In this document: piece by piece, positions 1 through 11,400 of the stretch
Layout: each line of letters begins with the position of its first letter
How positions within the stretch are numbered: the stretch's first letter is position 1
Origin: Pomphorhynchus laevis
Lineage: Eukaryota; Acanthocephala; Palaeacanthocephala; Echinorhynchida; Pomphorhynchidae
Assembly: GCA_012934845.2 (NCBI GenBank)
Contig: WNNJ02003038.1
Span: forward strand, 1 to 64,000
Length of the DNA: 64,000 bases
Direction of reading: 5' to 3'
The notes under the pieces: model-generated
The model's input: only the letters and a program-made list of their open reading frames with translations
Database searches by the model: none
Told to the model about the DNA's origin: nothing
Made by a program: the position numbers and the translations under genes

Positions 1-1534
1 AAAATCTATATGCTCATCGATATCCCCATTTCTCACAACCTTGTTTAACTCGTCTATCCGCAGTCGTATATTCCCTTCACACTGGAAATCCGCAAACGTT
101 CGTCCCCTCCTTAAGAAACAATCGCTCGACCCCTCCCTTCCTTCTAGCTATCGCCCCATTTCACTACTCCCTACTCTTTCAATGCTCTTAGAACGCCTCA
201 TCTTAATACAAATCAACGCTTATCTCTCCTCATCCAATCTGTACCCTCCTTTCCAATCCGCTTTCCGCTCTAATCACTCGACAGAAATCGCATGCATAAA
301 AGTGTACAACGACTTACTCATTTCTCGAGACAAGGCTCTATATAGTGTTCTCATCTCCCTCGACCTCTCCTCCGCATTCGACATTGTCGACCACTCCGTC
401 CTCCTTTCTCGCCTTCGTTATGATTACGGATTTTCTTCCTCCTCCGTAGCATGGTTCGCCTCATATCTATCCGACCGTTCCTTTCGCGTCTGTTCTAATT
501 CATCATCCTCCCCTCCCATCCCTATTTTTTGCGGGGTCCCACAAGGTTCAGTCCTAGGTCCCCTGCTTTTCTCTTTTGCTTGGCGATCTCTCTCCATTTA
601 TCAAACCTTACTCCTTTAACGTCATACAATACGCTGATGACATTCTAATCTATGCTCATGCACCCGCACATCGCATACAAGATATCGGCATTTCTGCCTC
701 CAACTGTCTTTCTTCTATCCACAAACGTCTCTCCAATCTCCATCTCGTTCTAAACCCTGAAAAGTCCAAAGTAATGTGGATCCTCCCCCGTAAACCAAAC
801 ATATCTCCTCCCACTGTATATTTTGCCTCATCGATAATCCCCATAGTCCACAATCTCACTTTTTTAGGCTTCCATTTCGATGATCACCTTTCCTTTAAAC
901 CGTTCGTCCGTGACAAGGTCCGCTCATCTAACTTAATCCTCCGTGACATCCGCCGTATCCGCCCCCTTATCGACTTCCGTTCTTGTATGTCTCTTCTTTC
1001 ATCGCTTCTTTTCCCTAAAATCGATTACTGCCTTAGCCTTTTCGCCAATTCTCCAAAATCCATCATCCTACCCGTACAACGAATAATCAACACCACCGTT
1101 CGAGTGCTCTTTCGTCTCCGTCGCTTCGACCACACATCCACATATTTTGCTCAACTCTCCTGGCCCACCATCCACATTCGCATCAAACTCCGCCTTCTTC
1201 TCGTTACTTTTCGTTTCATCGCTGTCGGATCCCCATCGTTCATCCACCTTTCTTTTTAAGACGATACTCGCCCCACCTCGCTATTGCTTTGTTCCTGTCA
1301 TACCCTCTTACTCCACGTTCCTAATTACTCCAACAACTACGGTCTCCGATCATTCCTCGTCGCCGCCTCACTCGCCTGGAATCAACTCCATCTCGACGTC
1401 CGCCGCGCTCCCTCCTTTATCACATTCAAACACCTCCTCCGTTCACACCTTCTCGACACCTGATTCACAGTCTTGTTTTGTTGTTTGTGGTCATGTAAGC
1501 GTGCGCTGGCACGCATTTGCCACGTTAAAATAAA
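1..1534 (+). mobile_element. CR1/L2-like LINE, family A, 3' part (copy A1)
   Basis: This is the reverse-transcriptase half of a non-LTR retrotransposon, cut at its 5' side by the window edge. Three reading frames in succession carry the RT blocks. Motif A appears as [10 protein letters not shown] near 365-400, motif B as [10 protein letters not shown] near 530-560, and motif C as [11 protein letters not shown] near 630-660. After these comes the thumb/C-terminal region ending in the LLDT tail near 1460. The frame changes at about 570 and again near 1200, so the copy is dead. The 3' end carries the family hairpin followed by TTAAAATAAATCC, and the element stops at about 1534. This subfamily is GC-richer than copies B and C and matches copies E, 51.4 kb and 61.2 kb more closely. 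The CR1/L2 assignment rests on the RT motifs and the terminal hairpin, not on a phylogeny. Confidence 0.88.
1499..1514 (+). other. LINE family A 3'-terminal hairpin (copy A1)
   Basis: GCGTGC (1499-1504) pairs with GCACGC (1509-1514) across a GCTG loop, about 20 bases from the element end. The same structure ends copies B, C, 51.4 kb and 61.2 kb. In L2-type LINEs such a 3' stem-loop is the recognition site for the reverse transcriptase, and that role is inferred here. Confidence 0.75.
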
Positions 1535-2337
1535 TCCTTTTTTTAGAAAACATATTCAGAGCCCTGAGTCTGTACTCATATGGAAGAACTTTAATCGAAT
1601 GAACAAGCATTGTTGCCCGACGCAGCACATTTCCAAGTCGAGTGAACTCATCAACCGTTCTAGAATATAAACATTGAAATGCATATAGTAAATGAGTGAG
1701 AACGAATGTATTTGAAAGTGATTTAAATGACCAGGGATTCTGAAAACTAAACGTTCGGCGAATCAGACCTACCATACGCACAGCATTGACATATCAAACT
1801 CACAGAGCTATAACTTTCCACAGATTATTGATTCCCTCTTTTGTATAAGGGCTTTATGATAGAGCATTTCCACATATTCGGAACTCGACCGAGATAGATA
1901 GAACCAATAAAGATCCAATACAAAGGAATGGCGATAACTTCGGCAAGATTCGTCAAGTATATCGGTGGAAGGAGATCAGGACAGATAGAACCAGATGATT
2001 TAATCTTCTCGAGCTGTTTTCACATCATGAACAGAAAATATGCGAATAGCATCATAAATTGATGGGCAGTAAGATAAGCCCATTTCGATATGTGTTAGAA
2101 ACCGGTATCAGAAATTTACAACCAAAAGCAGTAGATATATCAATGTTGTAAACTAGGTTGCATCCATTGTTATCAACGATGGAACTAATACTATCAATGT
2201 CACTCTTAAAATTATAATAGTTGAACAAGGATCTAGGATTGCGTACAAAAAGTTTTGCAAATCTTTCTTCAAATTGACATGTTGACGAGTTTCAGTTATA
2301 TCCACTAACAATGAATGTGTAATCTGGACACGAAGTC

Positions 2338-2817
2338 TTAATTAATTAATTTTAACCAGGCTACGAGCATTATTATGCGAGTATTGTTATTAGCATTGTA
2401 ATGCACATAAAGAATCACTTTATCACTATTGATGGTAGAGGCTATGAGCATTGCTATGTGAGCATTATTATGAGCATTGTTATGCACATAAAGAATCAAT
2501 CCACCGCCATTGCTACGTGTATTGTTATGCATATAAAGAATCACTCCACAACCTCCATTACTTGTTCTATCCGCCCGATAAGCAAAACGATTCGTTACCT
2601 CACTCTTGGCGTCTGTAATATCAGAGTGTAACCAAGTTTCATTTATAGCCACTAACAATAGATGTGTAATATGGACACAAAGTCTTAATTCATTAATTTT
2701 AAAGAGGCTACGTGCATTGGTGTACAAAACCATACAACCAGAATTCAAATCTTTGACTATTAGTTGATTACATTTGATTCCACCTAAAGTGGTATTAAAT
2801 GCAACCGAGTCATTCAT
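2338..2817 (-). pseudogene. LINE family F ORF2, endonuclease start with internal repeats
   Basis: 159 codons. Residues about 25-90 look like the opening of an APE-type endonuclease: a TNARSL strand, the catalytic-Glu context NETWLHSD, and the YRADR stretch. The expected GGGV-I-LYVH strand is then repeated in degenerate form (GGCGVILYMHNN, GGGLILYVHNN, KVILYVHYN). At DNA level this is a run of TGTTATGCACATAAAGAATCA-like units between about 2360 and 2560. The tandem expansion destroys the fold, so the frame cannot be a working nuclease. The initiator ATG overlaps the ORF1 stop. Confidence 0.6.
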
Positions 2818-3146
2818 CGCACAACGTGAAAATATTCGATCGTCAAGTTCGTCTCTCCGGCATATAAGCGCGCTTTTAAAGCTTGTTTAACTTCGTGTAG
2901 ACGTTTACGTTTATTCACACCACGATCTTTCAATAATCTGGTAGAATAAACTTTGAGGAGAAAATAGTTCAGAAAAATGTGCTGGACATCAACCTTGTCA
3001 TTAAGTATTATTTTCAACCGCCTAAGACGATTTGCATCATTTTTATCAATACGGAAGAGAGATACTACTCTAGTTTTAGAAGTATCTCCGTGGAGAATTT
3101 GCCAGAATAATTGACAAGATAGCACGTATCTTCGATAAATCATCAT
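2814..3146 (-). pseudogene. LINE family F ORF1, C-terminal part
   Basis: 110 codons, rich in Lys and Arg. The segment LRRLKIILNDKVDV, then LLKDRGVNKRKRLHEV, then LKARLYAGETNLTIEY matches the usual end of LINE ORF1 RNA-binding proteins: a short beta strand, a DR-x-(T/N)-x2-(Q/K)R motif, then an RR/K-rich helix and a G-E-x-N/D-L strand. Its TGA stop overlaps the ATG of the downstream endonuclease frame as ATGA, an arrangement compatible with termination-reinitiation coupling. It is a remnant, since the downstream ORF is broken. The start codon at 3146 is simply the first ATG, and the true N-terminus is not visible. Confidence 0.65.
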
Positions 3147-3250
3147 CTAATCGATTTTGAATGTTGACTGAAGCTGATGTTTACGTATTCATGAAAAAGT
3201 ATAAATATTCTAAACCGAGGAATTCACTCTTGTGTTGTCTGTTGACTCAG

Positions 3251-3361
3251 GCCACATAAATGTAGATTCCTTGAATATATTATTATGTTTTTAAATAAAT
3301 AAATTGGTTACGCCTTAAAAAAGTTTGATAACTAATAAACACACATATATACATTTCAGAT
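3251..3361. other. Short AT-rich gap
   Basis: About 110 bases between the decayed LINE F and the 5' end of LINE copy B. Nothing recognisable. Confidence 0.5.
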
Positions 3362-3422
3362 TACTCCTGTCAGTTCCGCTCGCTACGCTCGCGGATTCAG
3401 CTCAATCTATCGATAAAAGGTC

Positions 3423-4711
3423 ATGCCTAAAAAACCCGATCTCAGATCCCTGTTCCTGATCAAGAATCTTCCACATCGGAATGCAATTATGGTTATACCA
3501 GCTTTGAAGTTGGATGCGATTCCAAAGATTGTGATGTATGGACACTTGTTCGTGTTAAAATATCCGACCACTCAGTGTATAAACGTAAACAGTTCACATG
3601 CGGTTTTTGTACATCAGTACGACTACTACAGTTATCCTGCTCATCTAATTCTGTATCACACACGACCACTCAGACCAATGCTGTTTTAGATGTTCCCCTC
3701 GCATAACACCTGACTTCGCATCATATAATCCCATTATTGAACCTACTCTCTAACACACTCCTCGTTCAACTACGTACCAAACTTCCATTAATCTTTCCCA
3801 TTCTAACAATGCTAACGGTAAAGATTTTCATCTCGTACCTCCTCTTTCCTATTCCTCCCCCAATCTAAATAAATTTCAAACTTCTTTATTCTCTTCACGT
3901 ACTCCTTACTCGACCTCCCCTGTATCACCTCTCAATAATTTACACCCTTCCATCAAAATCATTTCAAGTAACATTTCCGATCAAGTGATTCAACACTCCA
4001 TACCTGTCACTCATGTCCCAAACTATCTTAATTCTCCTTACTCTACCTCCCACGTAACACTTCCAAATAATTTACATCCTTCATTTAAAATCATCTCCAG
4101 TCACATCTCTGATCAATCGATTCAACACCCCGCTCCTGCCACACTTGCTCCAACCAATATTAATTCTCTATCAAGCACCCCTGTCATTTCCACATATATT
4201 TGCTCATCTGCCTCGACTCCTACCAGCTCTATCCGTCCACCACTTCCACATAATCGTTTTCCTTCGCGCTAACGCTGTATTATCATATAAAATTTAAAGC
4301 TTTCCTAATCTGCTTCTCCACAATCTCGCCTCGATGATGATGTATCTGCTTTAGGTATATTCTAGCAAACATTCTTCCTGATGATAACCCATCCCTCTTC
4401 TATAATATCGCTCCTGTATCCTTTATTCGTTTAAACAAATCCACTAAATCCAATCATCTCAGTCCTCCACTCTTAAAAATCGTTTTCCGACATAGTTCAC
4501 ATGCCTCTTCGGCACTCTCCCAACGTTTTAAACTTCTTACCACTTCATCTACTTACCGTATCTTTCAGGACCGTTCCCCTTCTGATATTGCCCAGCTCAA
4601 TTTAGCTCGCATTGAGAAACATCGACGTGAAACAAACGGCGAATCATCCTTATCTATACGTCAAATCATAGGGAATTTTCACGTTGTACACACAAGCCCA
4701 AAAATTCGATA
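3423..4711 (+). pseudogene. LINE copy B ORF1 (zinc motif, Ser/Pro repeats, CTD)
   Basis: A broken ORF1 spread over several frames. Near 3513-3640 one frame gives GCDSKDCDVWT, then FTCGFCTS, the same Cys-x4-Cys, W-x-T and Cys-G-F-Cys pattern as in copy C ORF1. It resembles the PHD-like fingers seen in CR1-clade ORF1 proteins. A Ser/Thr/Pro-rich section follows with about three degenerate units of the type NNLHPSxKIIS-x-xISDQxIQ (3925-4270). The C-terminal part near 4330-4710 reads LLKIVFRHSSHASSA, then DRSPSDIAQLNLARIEKHRR, then SLSIRQIIGNFHVV, which resembles the usual LINE ORF1 C-terminal domain. Frame changes make it non-functional. Confidence 0.65.
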
Positions 4712-4729
4712 GCGTCACATCTCTCCCCC

Positions 4730-5842
4730 TTGTCTTCTTCGCAGGTAGATCTCGCTCCTAAGCATACTTTTCGTCTTATTCTATTCAACCCTCGCTCCAT
4801 TCTTCATAAAGCTGATATTCTTCTCGATATCTTCGATCAATTATATATCGATAATCTCTGCATAACCGAATCTTGGCACTCTGACTTGGACAATCTTGCT
4901 ATTCGTCGTCTATGTCGCTCTGGTTGTTCTCTAGTTGAATCAGCTCGTCAAATTGCATCTCATGCATCTACTGCTTCTAACCATGGCGGTATTGTTGCCA
5001 TTGCTCGTCACCCAATGTCTTTACGTAAAATCAACGTTAACATCCGTTACACTTCGTTCGAATTACTCATATGCAGATTATCAACGCCTTTCCCTCTGGA
5101 ACTTGTGATTGTATACCGTCCAGGTTCAGTTGCCCCATCACGTATTTTCTTTAACGACATTGCAGATCTAATGTATCACTGTTCATTGTCTTATACTCCT
5201 TCTTTTGTTCTCGGTGACTTTAACATTCGTCTTGATCGCCCGTCTGACTCTATCACTTTAACTAATCTTTTTTCTGATTTTAACTATAAATTACTTTCAA
5301 CAAGCCCAACTCATATTCTCGGCGGTGCTCTCGACATCATTGCTGTCCCAAACTGCTTCAATGACTATACCTCCTTGTCAATTACTGATCCAAGTTTGTC
5401 CGATCATTTCCTTGTCACTCTTACTCTTACTCGTCCCCATCCTCCTTCTCCACCTTTACCATTATCTACACAAAGTCGACCCTGAAAACTTCTCGATATC
5501 CCTATTCTCTGCACAGCCTTACTCAATTCTTCACTCTTTTCACTTCCTCTTAACTATCTCTCTCCCGATGATCTCTGCATTCTGTTTAATTATGAACTTA
5601 TGTCTATCATCAATAAACTTCTGCCTAGTCGACTCCGACGCTCTCAGCGCTTGCGCCATGCTCCCTGGTTCGATTCTGACTGTAGTCTTTCTAAGCGTCG
5701 ACTCCTTCACTCTTTTCATGTGTATAATCGCTTTCTTAAACGTTCTCCCAACTCACTCCCTTCAAATCTCCGTGATTCCTACTTTTCTCTACGCCGTTCA
5801 CATCTCATTCTTATACGTACTAAACGTACTCTCTTTTGGTGA
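4730..5842 (+). pseudogene. LINE copy B APE endonuclease domain
   Basis: An apurinic-endonuclease-like nickase that would prime target-site reverse transcription. Visible motifs in order are LILFNPRSI (Asn of the first strand), CITESWH (catalytic Glu), IVYRPG, LGDFNIRLD (Asp/Asn pair) and SDHFLVTL (Ser-Asp-His). The frame ends at 5485 in a TGA where copy C has TGG (STQSRPW). Past it the same frame resumes through KLLDIPILCTAL to RTKRTLFW at 5842, where a second stop is shared with copy C. In the more intact family member E the corresponding codon is CAG. The start at 4730 is an internal ATG. Copy C suggests that the true start is MASHLSP, about 8 codons upstream. Confidence 0.8.
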
Positions 5843-6001
5843 AATCAAATCGAGTCATCTTCCAACTCTAAATCTCATTGGAAAATCTTAAACTCAATTC
5901 TTTCACGATCATCTACCCCTTGTAATATAAATCCTGATGAATTTTCTTCTTATCTACAAACTAAGCTATCTAATTTACTTTCCCTACTACCCATAGCCCC
6001 C

Positions 6002-7528
6002 TTGTACCCACTCTTCTCTTTAAATACTTCCCTCCCAGAACTATTCCACCTTCTTCCCGTTTCGTCTGATGAAGTTTCTTCGGTTCTGCTGTTATTACCT
6101 AATAAAACCTCTCCTTCTGACCCAATTCCCACTCACTTGCTTAAAAATATCTGCTCCTCTATCTCAACCTTCCTAACCACATTGTTCAACTCGTCCATCC
6201 GTAGCCGTACATTTCCTTCCATCTGGAAATGCGCCACTGTTCGTCCTCTCATCAAAAAACAATCTCTCGACTCCTCACTACCATCTTCGTACCGTCCTAT
6301 TTCACTTCTCCCAACCCTCTCTAAACTCCTTGAGCGTCTCGTTCTTAAGCAAGTTAATACATATCTCTTTTCCTCTAACTTATTTCCTCCCTTCCAAGCC
6401 GCTTTTCGCTCTAATTACTCTACCGAAATTGCATGTCTTAAAGTTTATAACGACTTACTCATATCGCGCGATCATAAATTATGTAGTGTCATAGTTTCTC
6501 TTGATCTATCGTCTGCTTTTGACATCGTCGATCACTCGATTCTTCTCCATCGTCTTCGTCATGATTATGGCTTCTCTTTACCCACTGTATCATGGTTTTC
6601 TTCATATCTATCAAACCATACATTTCGCGTATTTTCTAACTCTTCTTTCTCCCATCCTTCATCCATCCCGACCGGTGTTCCACAAGGCTATGTATTAGGC
6701 CCTATGCTTTTCTCTCTTCTTCTCGGTGACTTGTCTTCGATTTCTCATAAATTTAACTTCCATGTTATGCAATATGCTGATGACATTATCATCTATGCTC
6801 ACGCACCTGCTTATCGTATTCATGATCTTAGTGTTTCTGCTTCCGACTGTCTTGTCTCAATTTCCAATCATCTTTCTTCCCTTCGCCTTTCTCTGAATCC
6901 TGATAAATCTAAAATTATGTGGATCCTACATCGAAGCATCGGCGTAGAACCTCCTTCCGTATCATTAAATTCTACAATTCTTCCTATCGTTGATAATCTT
7001 GTTTTCCTAGGCTTTCATTTCGACAACCGACTTTCACTTAAACCTTTCGTTAGTGATAAAGTACGCTCATTTACCTTGATACTCCGCAATCTCCGTCAAG
7101 TTCGTAGATTTATCGATTTCCCTTCTTGTATGACTCTCATATCTTCTCTTCTTTTTACAAGACTTGATTACTGTCTTAGTCTATTTTCCAACTCACCTAA
7201 ATCCACTCTTCTTCATTTACAACGCATCATCAACACTGCCGTCCGAGTTCTCCTCCGTCTTCGTCGTTTTGATCATACATCCCACTATCTTGTTTCTCTT
7301 GATTGGCCTACCATTTATTGTCGTGTTCAAATTCGTCTTCTTATCATTGCTTTTCGCCTTATAACTTCTCATACCCCTTCATTTCTCAACCTTCCTTTTC
7401 TCGACAATTCTCGTACTGTGTATTGTGCTCTGCGTTCCCGTAATTCCCTTCTTTTACATGTCCCAATCTACTCTACCTCTTTTGGCTTCCACTCCTTCGT
7501 TGTGGCTGCTTCTCTATTGTGGAATTAA
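6002..7528 (+). pseudogene. LINE copy B reverse transcriptase
   Basis: 508 open codons. RT blocks: KCATVRPLIKKQ and SSYRPISLLPTLSKLLE (block 2), [10 protein letters not shown] (motif A with catalytic Asp), GVPQGYVLGPMLFS (motif B), MQYADDIIIYAHA (motif C, both Asp present), NPDKSKIMW (motif D region) and LGFHFDN. A thumb domain follows, ending AASLLWN. The TAA directly after WN is premature: in the 61.2-kb copy the same point reads on as WNPLPLDVRR to a LLDT end. Copy C carries the identical stop. The catalytic core itself is intact, so this is a recently dead or trans-mobilised copy. Residue numbers run from the ATG at 6002, which is itself internal to the original ORF2. Confidence 0.88.
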
Positions 7529-7641
7529 CTGCCTATTCATACCTGCCAATCAACTTCCCTGCCGTGCTTCAAACGAAAAATCCGATCCCATTTAAACAAT
7601 TTATCTGCTTGACTTTTTTATTTTTGTTTGTGGACTTGTAA

Positions 7642-7658
7642 GCGTACAGCTCGTACGC
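7642..7658 (+). other. LINE family A 3' hairpin (copy B), variant stem
   Basis: GCGTAC (7642-7647) pairs with GTACGC (7653-7658) across a 5-base loop. Relative to A1 the G-C pair at stem position 5 is replaced by A-T on both sides, a compensatory change. The flanking words GTAA and ATTTGCAAC are conserved. Confidence 0.75.
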
Positions 7659-8436
7659 ATTTGCAACATTAAACAAATTTGTAATTTTATTTAATTTAAT
7701 TTACGAAGATACAATGGGTTCCCGCAAAAAAAATATTATTATGTAGACAACATTACGAGCATAGCTCAGGGTTGCTGACAAATCGATAGTCAGAATAAAA
7801 GAAAGAGAGAAACAAAAACACACGCAACACATGGTGTTCATTGTGAAATACCTCCCATACAAGACACAGATCCCGCGAGTCACGAATATCACATAACGAT
7901 TGCATATTTAAAGACCGAAGACGGTCCTCGTAAGGAAGTTATCTCGAAGAATGTACTAACTTTGTTGCCCTACTGACATATGTTAAGAACACTAACTTAT
8001 TATTATGTTTTGTAGATTGTTTAATAAAGCTCCCGTTATTACAATTTATTAAACAATTATTAATGGACAGGATTTTCAAACCAGAAGCTCTGGCAACACA
8101 GCCCAACGATGTGGACGCTCCGTTGCTCACGGCGCACTGGAAACGACGCTTTTCGAAATATTTGACATCGATGACAGAGTTTCAAGCAAACGATCGATTG
8201 GATGTGCTGGTTAATCATGTCAGTCCGATGGTCTATCGATATATGCGAATGTGAGTCGTTCGACGCAGCAATGAATCGATTGAAACAGCTATACGTAAAG
8301 CCCCGAAACGAGGTCTTCGCGCGACATAAATTACGCACATGTAGACATACAAATATGCAATCAATCGACCAATTCATTGATTCGCTGGAAACCCTGAATA
8401 CAAAAAAAATACAATAATTTATTTAACGTGGCAAAT

Positions 8437-8453
8437 GCGTGCAAAATGCACGC
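8437..8453 (-). other. LINE family A 3' hairpin (copy C)
   Basis: A 7-bp stem GCGTGCA/TGCACGC with a 3-base loop, on the minus strand just inside the element end. It is the same position and flanks (GTAAGC and GCATTTGCCACG) as in the other copies, with the stem one pair longer. Confidence 0.72.
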
Positions 8454-8582
8454 TTACATGACCACTAACAAACAAAAAAAAGAACATCAAAGGTCACAGA
8501 TAGTTAGTTAATTGTTGAAATAGAATTAAATTTGGTGTTTGAAGTACGGCATAGATGTTGATTGGCAGGTATGAATAGGCAG

Positions 8583-9929
8583 TTAATTCCACAATAGAGA
8601 AGCAGCCACAACGAAGGAGTGGAAGCCAAAAGAGGTAGAGTAGATTGGGACATGTAAAAGAAGGGAATTACGGGAACGCAGAGCACAATACACAGTACGA
8701 GAATTGTCGAGAAAAGGAAGGTTGAGAAATGAAGGGGTATGAGAAGTTATAAGGCGAAAAGCAATGATAAGAAGACGAATTTGAACACGACAATAAATGG
8801 TAGGCCAATCAAGAGAAACAAGATAGTGGGATGTATGATCAAAACGACGAAGACGGAGGAGAACTCGGACGGCAGTGTTGATGATGCGTTGTAAATGAAG
8901 AAGAGTGGATTTAGGTGAGTTGGAAAATAGACTAAGACAGTAATCAAGTCTTGTAAAAAGAAGAGAAGATATGAGAGTCATACAAGAAGGGAAATCGATA
9001 AATCTACGAACTTGACGGAGATTGCGGAGTATCAAGGTAAATGAGCGTACTTTATCACTAACGAAAGGTTTAAGTGAAAGTCGGTTGTCGAAATGAAAGC
9101 CTAGGAAAACAAGATTATCAACGATAGGAAGAATTGTAGAATTTAATGATACGGAAGGAGGTTCTACGCCGATGCTTCGATGTAGGATCCACATAATTTT
9201 AGATTTATCAGGATTCAGAGAAAGGCGAAGGGAAGAAAGATGATTGGAAATTGAGACAAGACAGTCGGAAGCAGAAACACTAAGATCATGAATACGATAA
9301 GCAGGTGCGTGAGCATAGATGATAATGTCATCAGCATATTGCATAACATGGAAGTTAAATTTATGAGAAATCGAAGACAAGTCACCGAGAAGAAGAGAGA
9401 AAAGCATAGGGCCTAATACATAGCCTTGTGGAACACCGGTCGGGATGGATGAAGGATGGGAGAAAGAAGAGTTAGAAAATACGCGAAATGTATGGTTTGA
9501 TAGATATGAAGAAAACCATGATACAGTGGGTAAAGAGAAGCCATAATCATGACGAAGACGATGGAGAAGAATCGAGTGATCGACGATGTCAAAAGCAGAC
9601 GATAGATCAAGAGAAACTATGACACTACATAATTTATGATCGCGCGATATGAGTAAGTCGTTATAAACTTTAAGACATGCAATTTCGGTAGAGTAATTAG
9701 AGCGAAAAGCGGCTTGGAAGGGAGGAAATAAGTTAGAGGAAAATAGATATGTATTAACTTGCTTAAGAACGAGACGCTTAAGGAGTTTAGAGAGGGTTGG
9801 TAGAAGTGAGATTGGACGGTACGAAGATGGTAGTGAAGAGTCGAGAGATTGCTTTTTGATGATAGGACGAACAGTGGCGCATTTCCAGATGGAAGGAAAT
9901 GTACAGCTACGGATAGACGAGTTGAACAA
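8583..9929 (-). pseudogene. LINE copy C reverse transcriptase
   Basis: 448 open codons carrying [20 protein letters not shown] and MQYADDIIIYAHA, so all three catalytic Asp residues are present. The protein differs from copy B at three or so residues in its first 55 (RSCTFPS for RSRTFPS, RPIIKKQ for RPLIKKQ, LLKRLVL for LLERLVL) and is then identical for about 390 residues down to the same premature stop after AASLLWN. Just after that point the two copies lose similarity abruptly. The upstream part of ORF2 linking to the endonuclease is interrupted near 9968, where a stop (TAA) replaces a leucine codon context of copy B. Confidence 0.88.
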
Positions 9930-10266
9930 TGTGGTTAGGAAGGTTGAGATAGAGGGGAGATATTTTTAAGCAAGTGAGTGGGAATCGGGTCAGAAGGAGA
10001 GGTTTTATTAGGTAATAACAGCAGAACCGAAGAAACTTCATCAGACGAAACGGGAATAAGGTGGAATAGTTCTGGGAGGGACGTATTTAAAGAGAAGAGT
10101 GGGTACAAGGGGCTATGGGTAGTAGGGAAAGTAAATTAGATAGCTTAGTTTGTAGATAAGAAGAAAATTCATCAGGATTTATATTACAAGGGGTAGATTA
10201 TCGTGAAAGAATTGAGTTTAAGATTTTCCAATGAGATTTAGAGTTGGAAGATGACTCGAGTTGATT

Positions 10267-11400
10267 TCACCAAAAGAGAGTACGTTTAGTACGTATAAGA
10301 ATGAGATGTGAACGGCGTTGAGAAAAGTAGGAATCACGAAGATTTGGAGGGAGTGAGTTGGGTGAACGTTTAAGAAAGCGTTTATACATACGAAAAGAGT
10401 GACGGAGTCGACGCTTAGAAAGACTACAGTCAGAATCGAACCAGGGAGCATGGCGCAAGCGCTGGGAACGTCGAAGTCGACTAGGTAGAAGGTTATTGAG
10501 GATCGACGTAAGTTCAGAATCAAACAGAATGCAGAGATCATCGGGAGAGAGATAGTTAAGAGGAAGTGAAAAGAGTGAAGAATTGAGTAAGGCTGTGCAG
10601 AGAATAGGGATATCGAGAAGTTTCCAGGGTCGACTTTGTGTAGATAATGGTAAAGGTGGAGAAGGAGGATGGGGACGAGTAAGAGTAAGAGTGACAAGGA
10701 AATGATCGGACAAACTTGGATCAGTAATTGACAAGGAGGTATAGTCATTGAAGCAGTTTGGGACAGCAATGATGTCGAGAGCACCGCCGAGAATATGAGT
10801 TGGGCTTGTTGAAAGTAATTTATAGTTAAAATCAGAAAAAAGATTAGTTAAAGTGATAGAGTCAGACGGGCGATCAAGACGAATGTTAAAGTCACCGAGA
10901 ACAAAAGAAGGAGTATAAGACAATGAACAGTGATACATTAGATCTGCAATGTCGTTAAAGAAAATACGTGATGGGGCAACTGAACCTGGACGGTATACAA
11001 TCACAAGTTCCAGAGGGAAAGGCGTTGATAATCTGCATATGAGTAATTCGAACGAAGTGTAACGGATGTTAACGTTGATTTTACGTAAAGACATTGGGTG
11101 ACGAGCAATGTCAACAATACCGCCATGGTTAGAAGCAGTAGATGCATGAGATGCAATTTGACGAGCTGATTCAACTAGAGAACAACCAGAGCGACATAGA
11201 CGACGAATAGCAAGATCGTCCAAGTCAGAGTGCCAAGATTCGGTTATGCAGAGATTATCGATATATAATTGATCGAAGATATCGAGAAGAATATCAGCTT
11301 TATGAAGAATGGAGCGAGGGTTGAATAGAATAAGACGAAAAGTATGCTTAGGAGCGAGATCTACCTGCGAAGAAGACAAGGGGGAGAGATGTGACGCCAT
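10267..11400 (-). pseudogene. LINE copy C APE endonuclease
   Basis: 377 codons, the longest endonuclease frame of this family here. It starts MASHLSPLSSSQVDLAPKH. Motifs are LILFNPRSI near residue 25, CITESWH near 50, GGIVDIARHP, VIVYRPGS, VLGDFNIRLD near 165 and SDHFLVTLTL near 240. A basic linker region follows, ending RTKRTLFW before a TGA shared with copy B. Compared with B there are only two or so residue changes over the catalytic domain but about nine in the last 80 residues, so divergence is patchy. The frame begins just downstream of the ORF1 end, as is usual for bicistronic LINEs. Confidence 0.85.

Larger units (their letters stand above)
1535..3250 (-). mobile_element. Decayed LINE, family F, with RT core deleted
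   Basis: This is a second non-LTR retrotransposon on the minus strand. Reading 5' to 3' it holds an ORF1 C-terminal piece (3146-2814), the start of an endonuclease ORF (2817-2338), an RT N-terminal piece near 2060-1800 (readable as KSSGSICPDLLPP, then VPNMWKCSIIKPLY), and an RT C-terminal piece at 1781-1491. The catalytic palm between the two RT pieces is missing. The endonuclease part keeps an RT-LINE-like opening (LYTNARSLFKINEL, then AINETWLHSDITDAKSE, then FAYRADR) before running into internal repeats. The low-address end abuts the 3' end of LINE copy A1, so one element probably inserted into or beside the other. The clade is not resolved. Confidence 0.75.
3362..7683 (+). mobile_element. 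CR1/L2-like LINE, family A, near-full-length copy B
   Basis: A 4.3-kb element. It opens at CAGTTCCGCTCGCTACGCTC (3371-3390), a CpG-rich box also found at the 5' edge of inverted copy C. It then carries ORF1 (3423-about 4710), an APE endonuclease (4730-5842), the RT (6002-7528), a short 3' UTR and the family hairpin at 7642-7658. The tail is TTAAACAAATTTG. It is broken by a TGA inside the endonuclease (TGG in copy C) and by two stops that it shares with copy C. From about 6330 to 7555 it is almost identical to copy C, but its 3' UTR is very different. The two copies face each other tail to tail around 7.68-8.41 kb. Confidence 0.9.

Noticed and set aside
5325-5891. 188-codon plus-strand frame overlapping LINE B endonuclease (and its counterpart at 10218-10784)
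   Set aside because: An off-frame reading of the endonuclease. The true frame carries the GDFN and SDH motifs.
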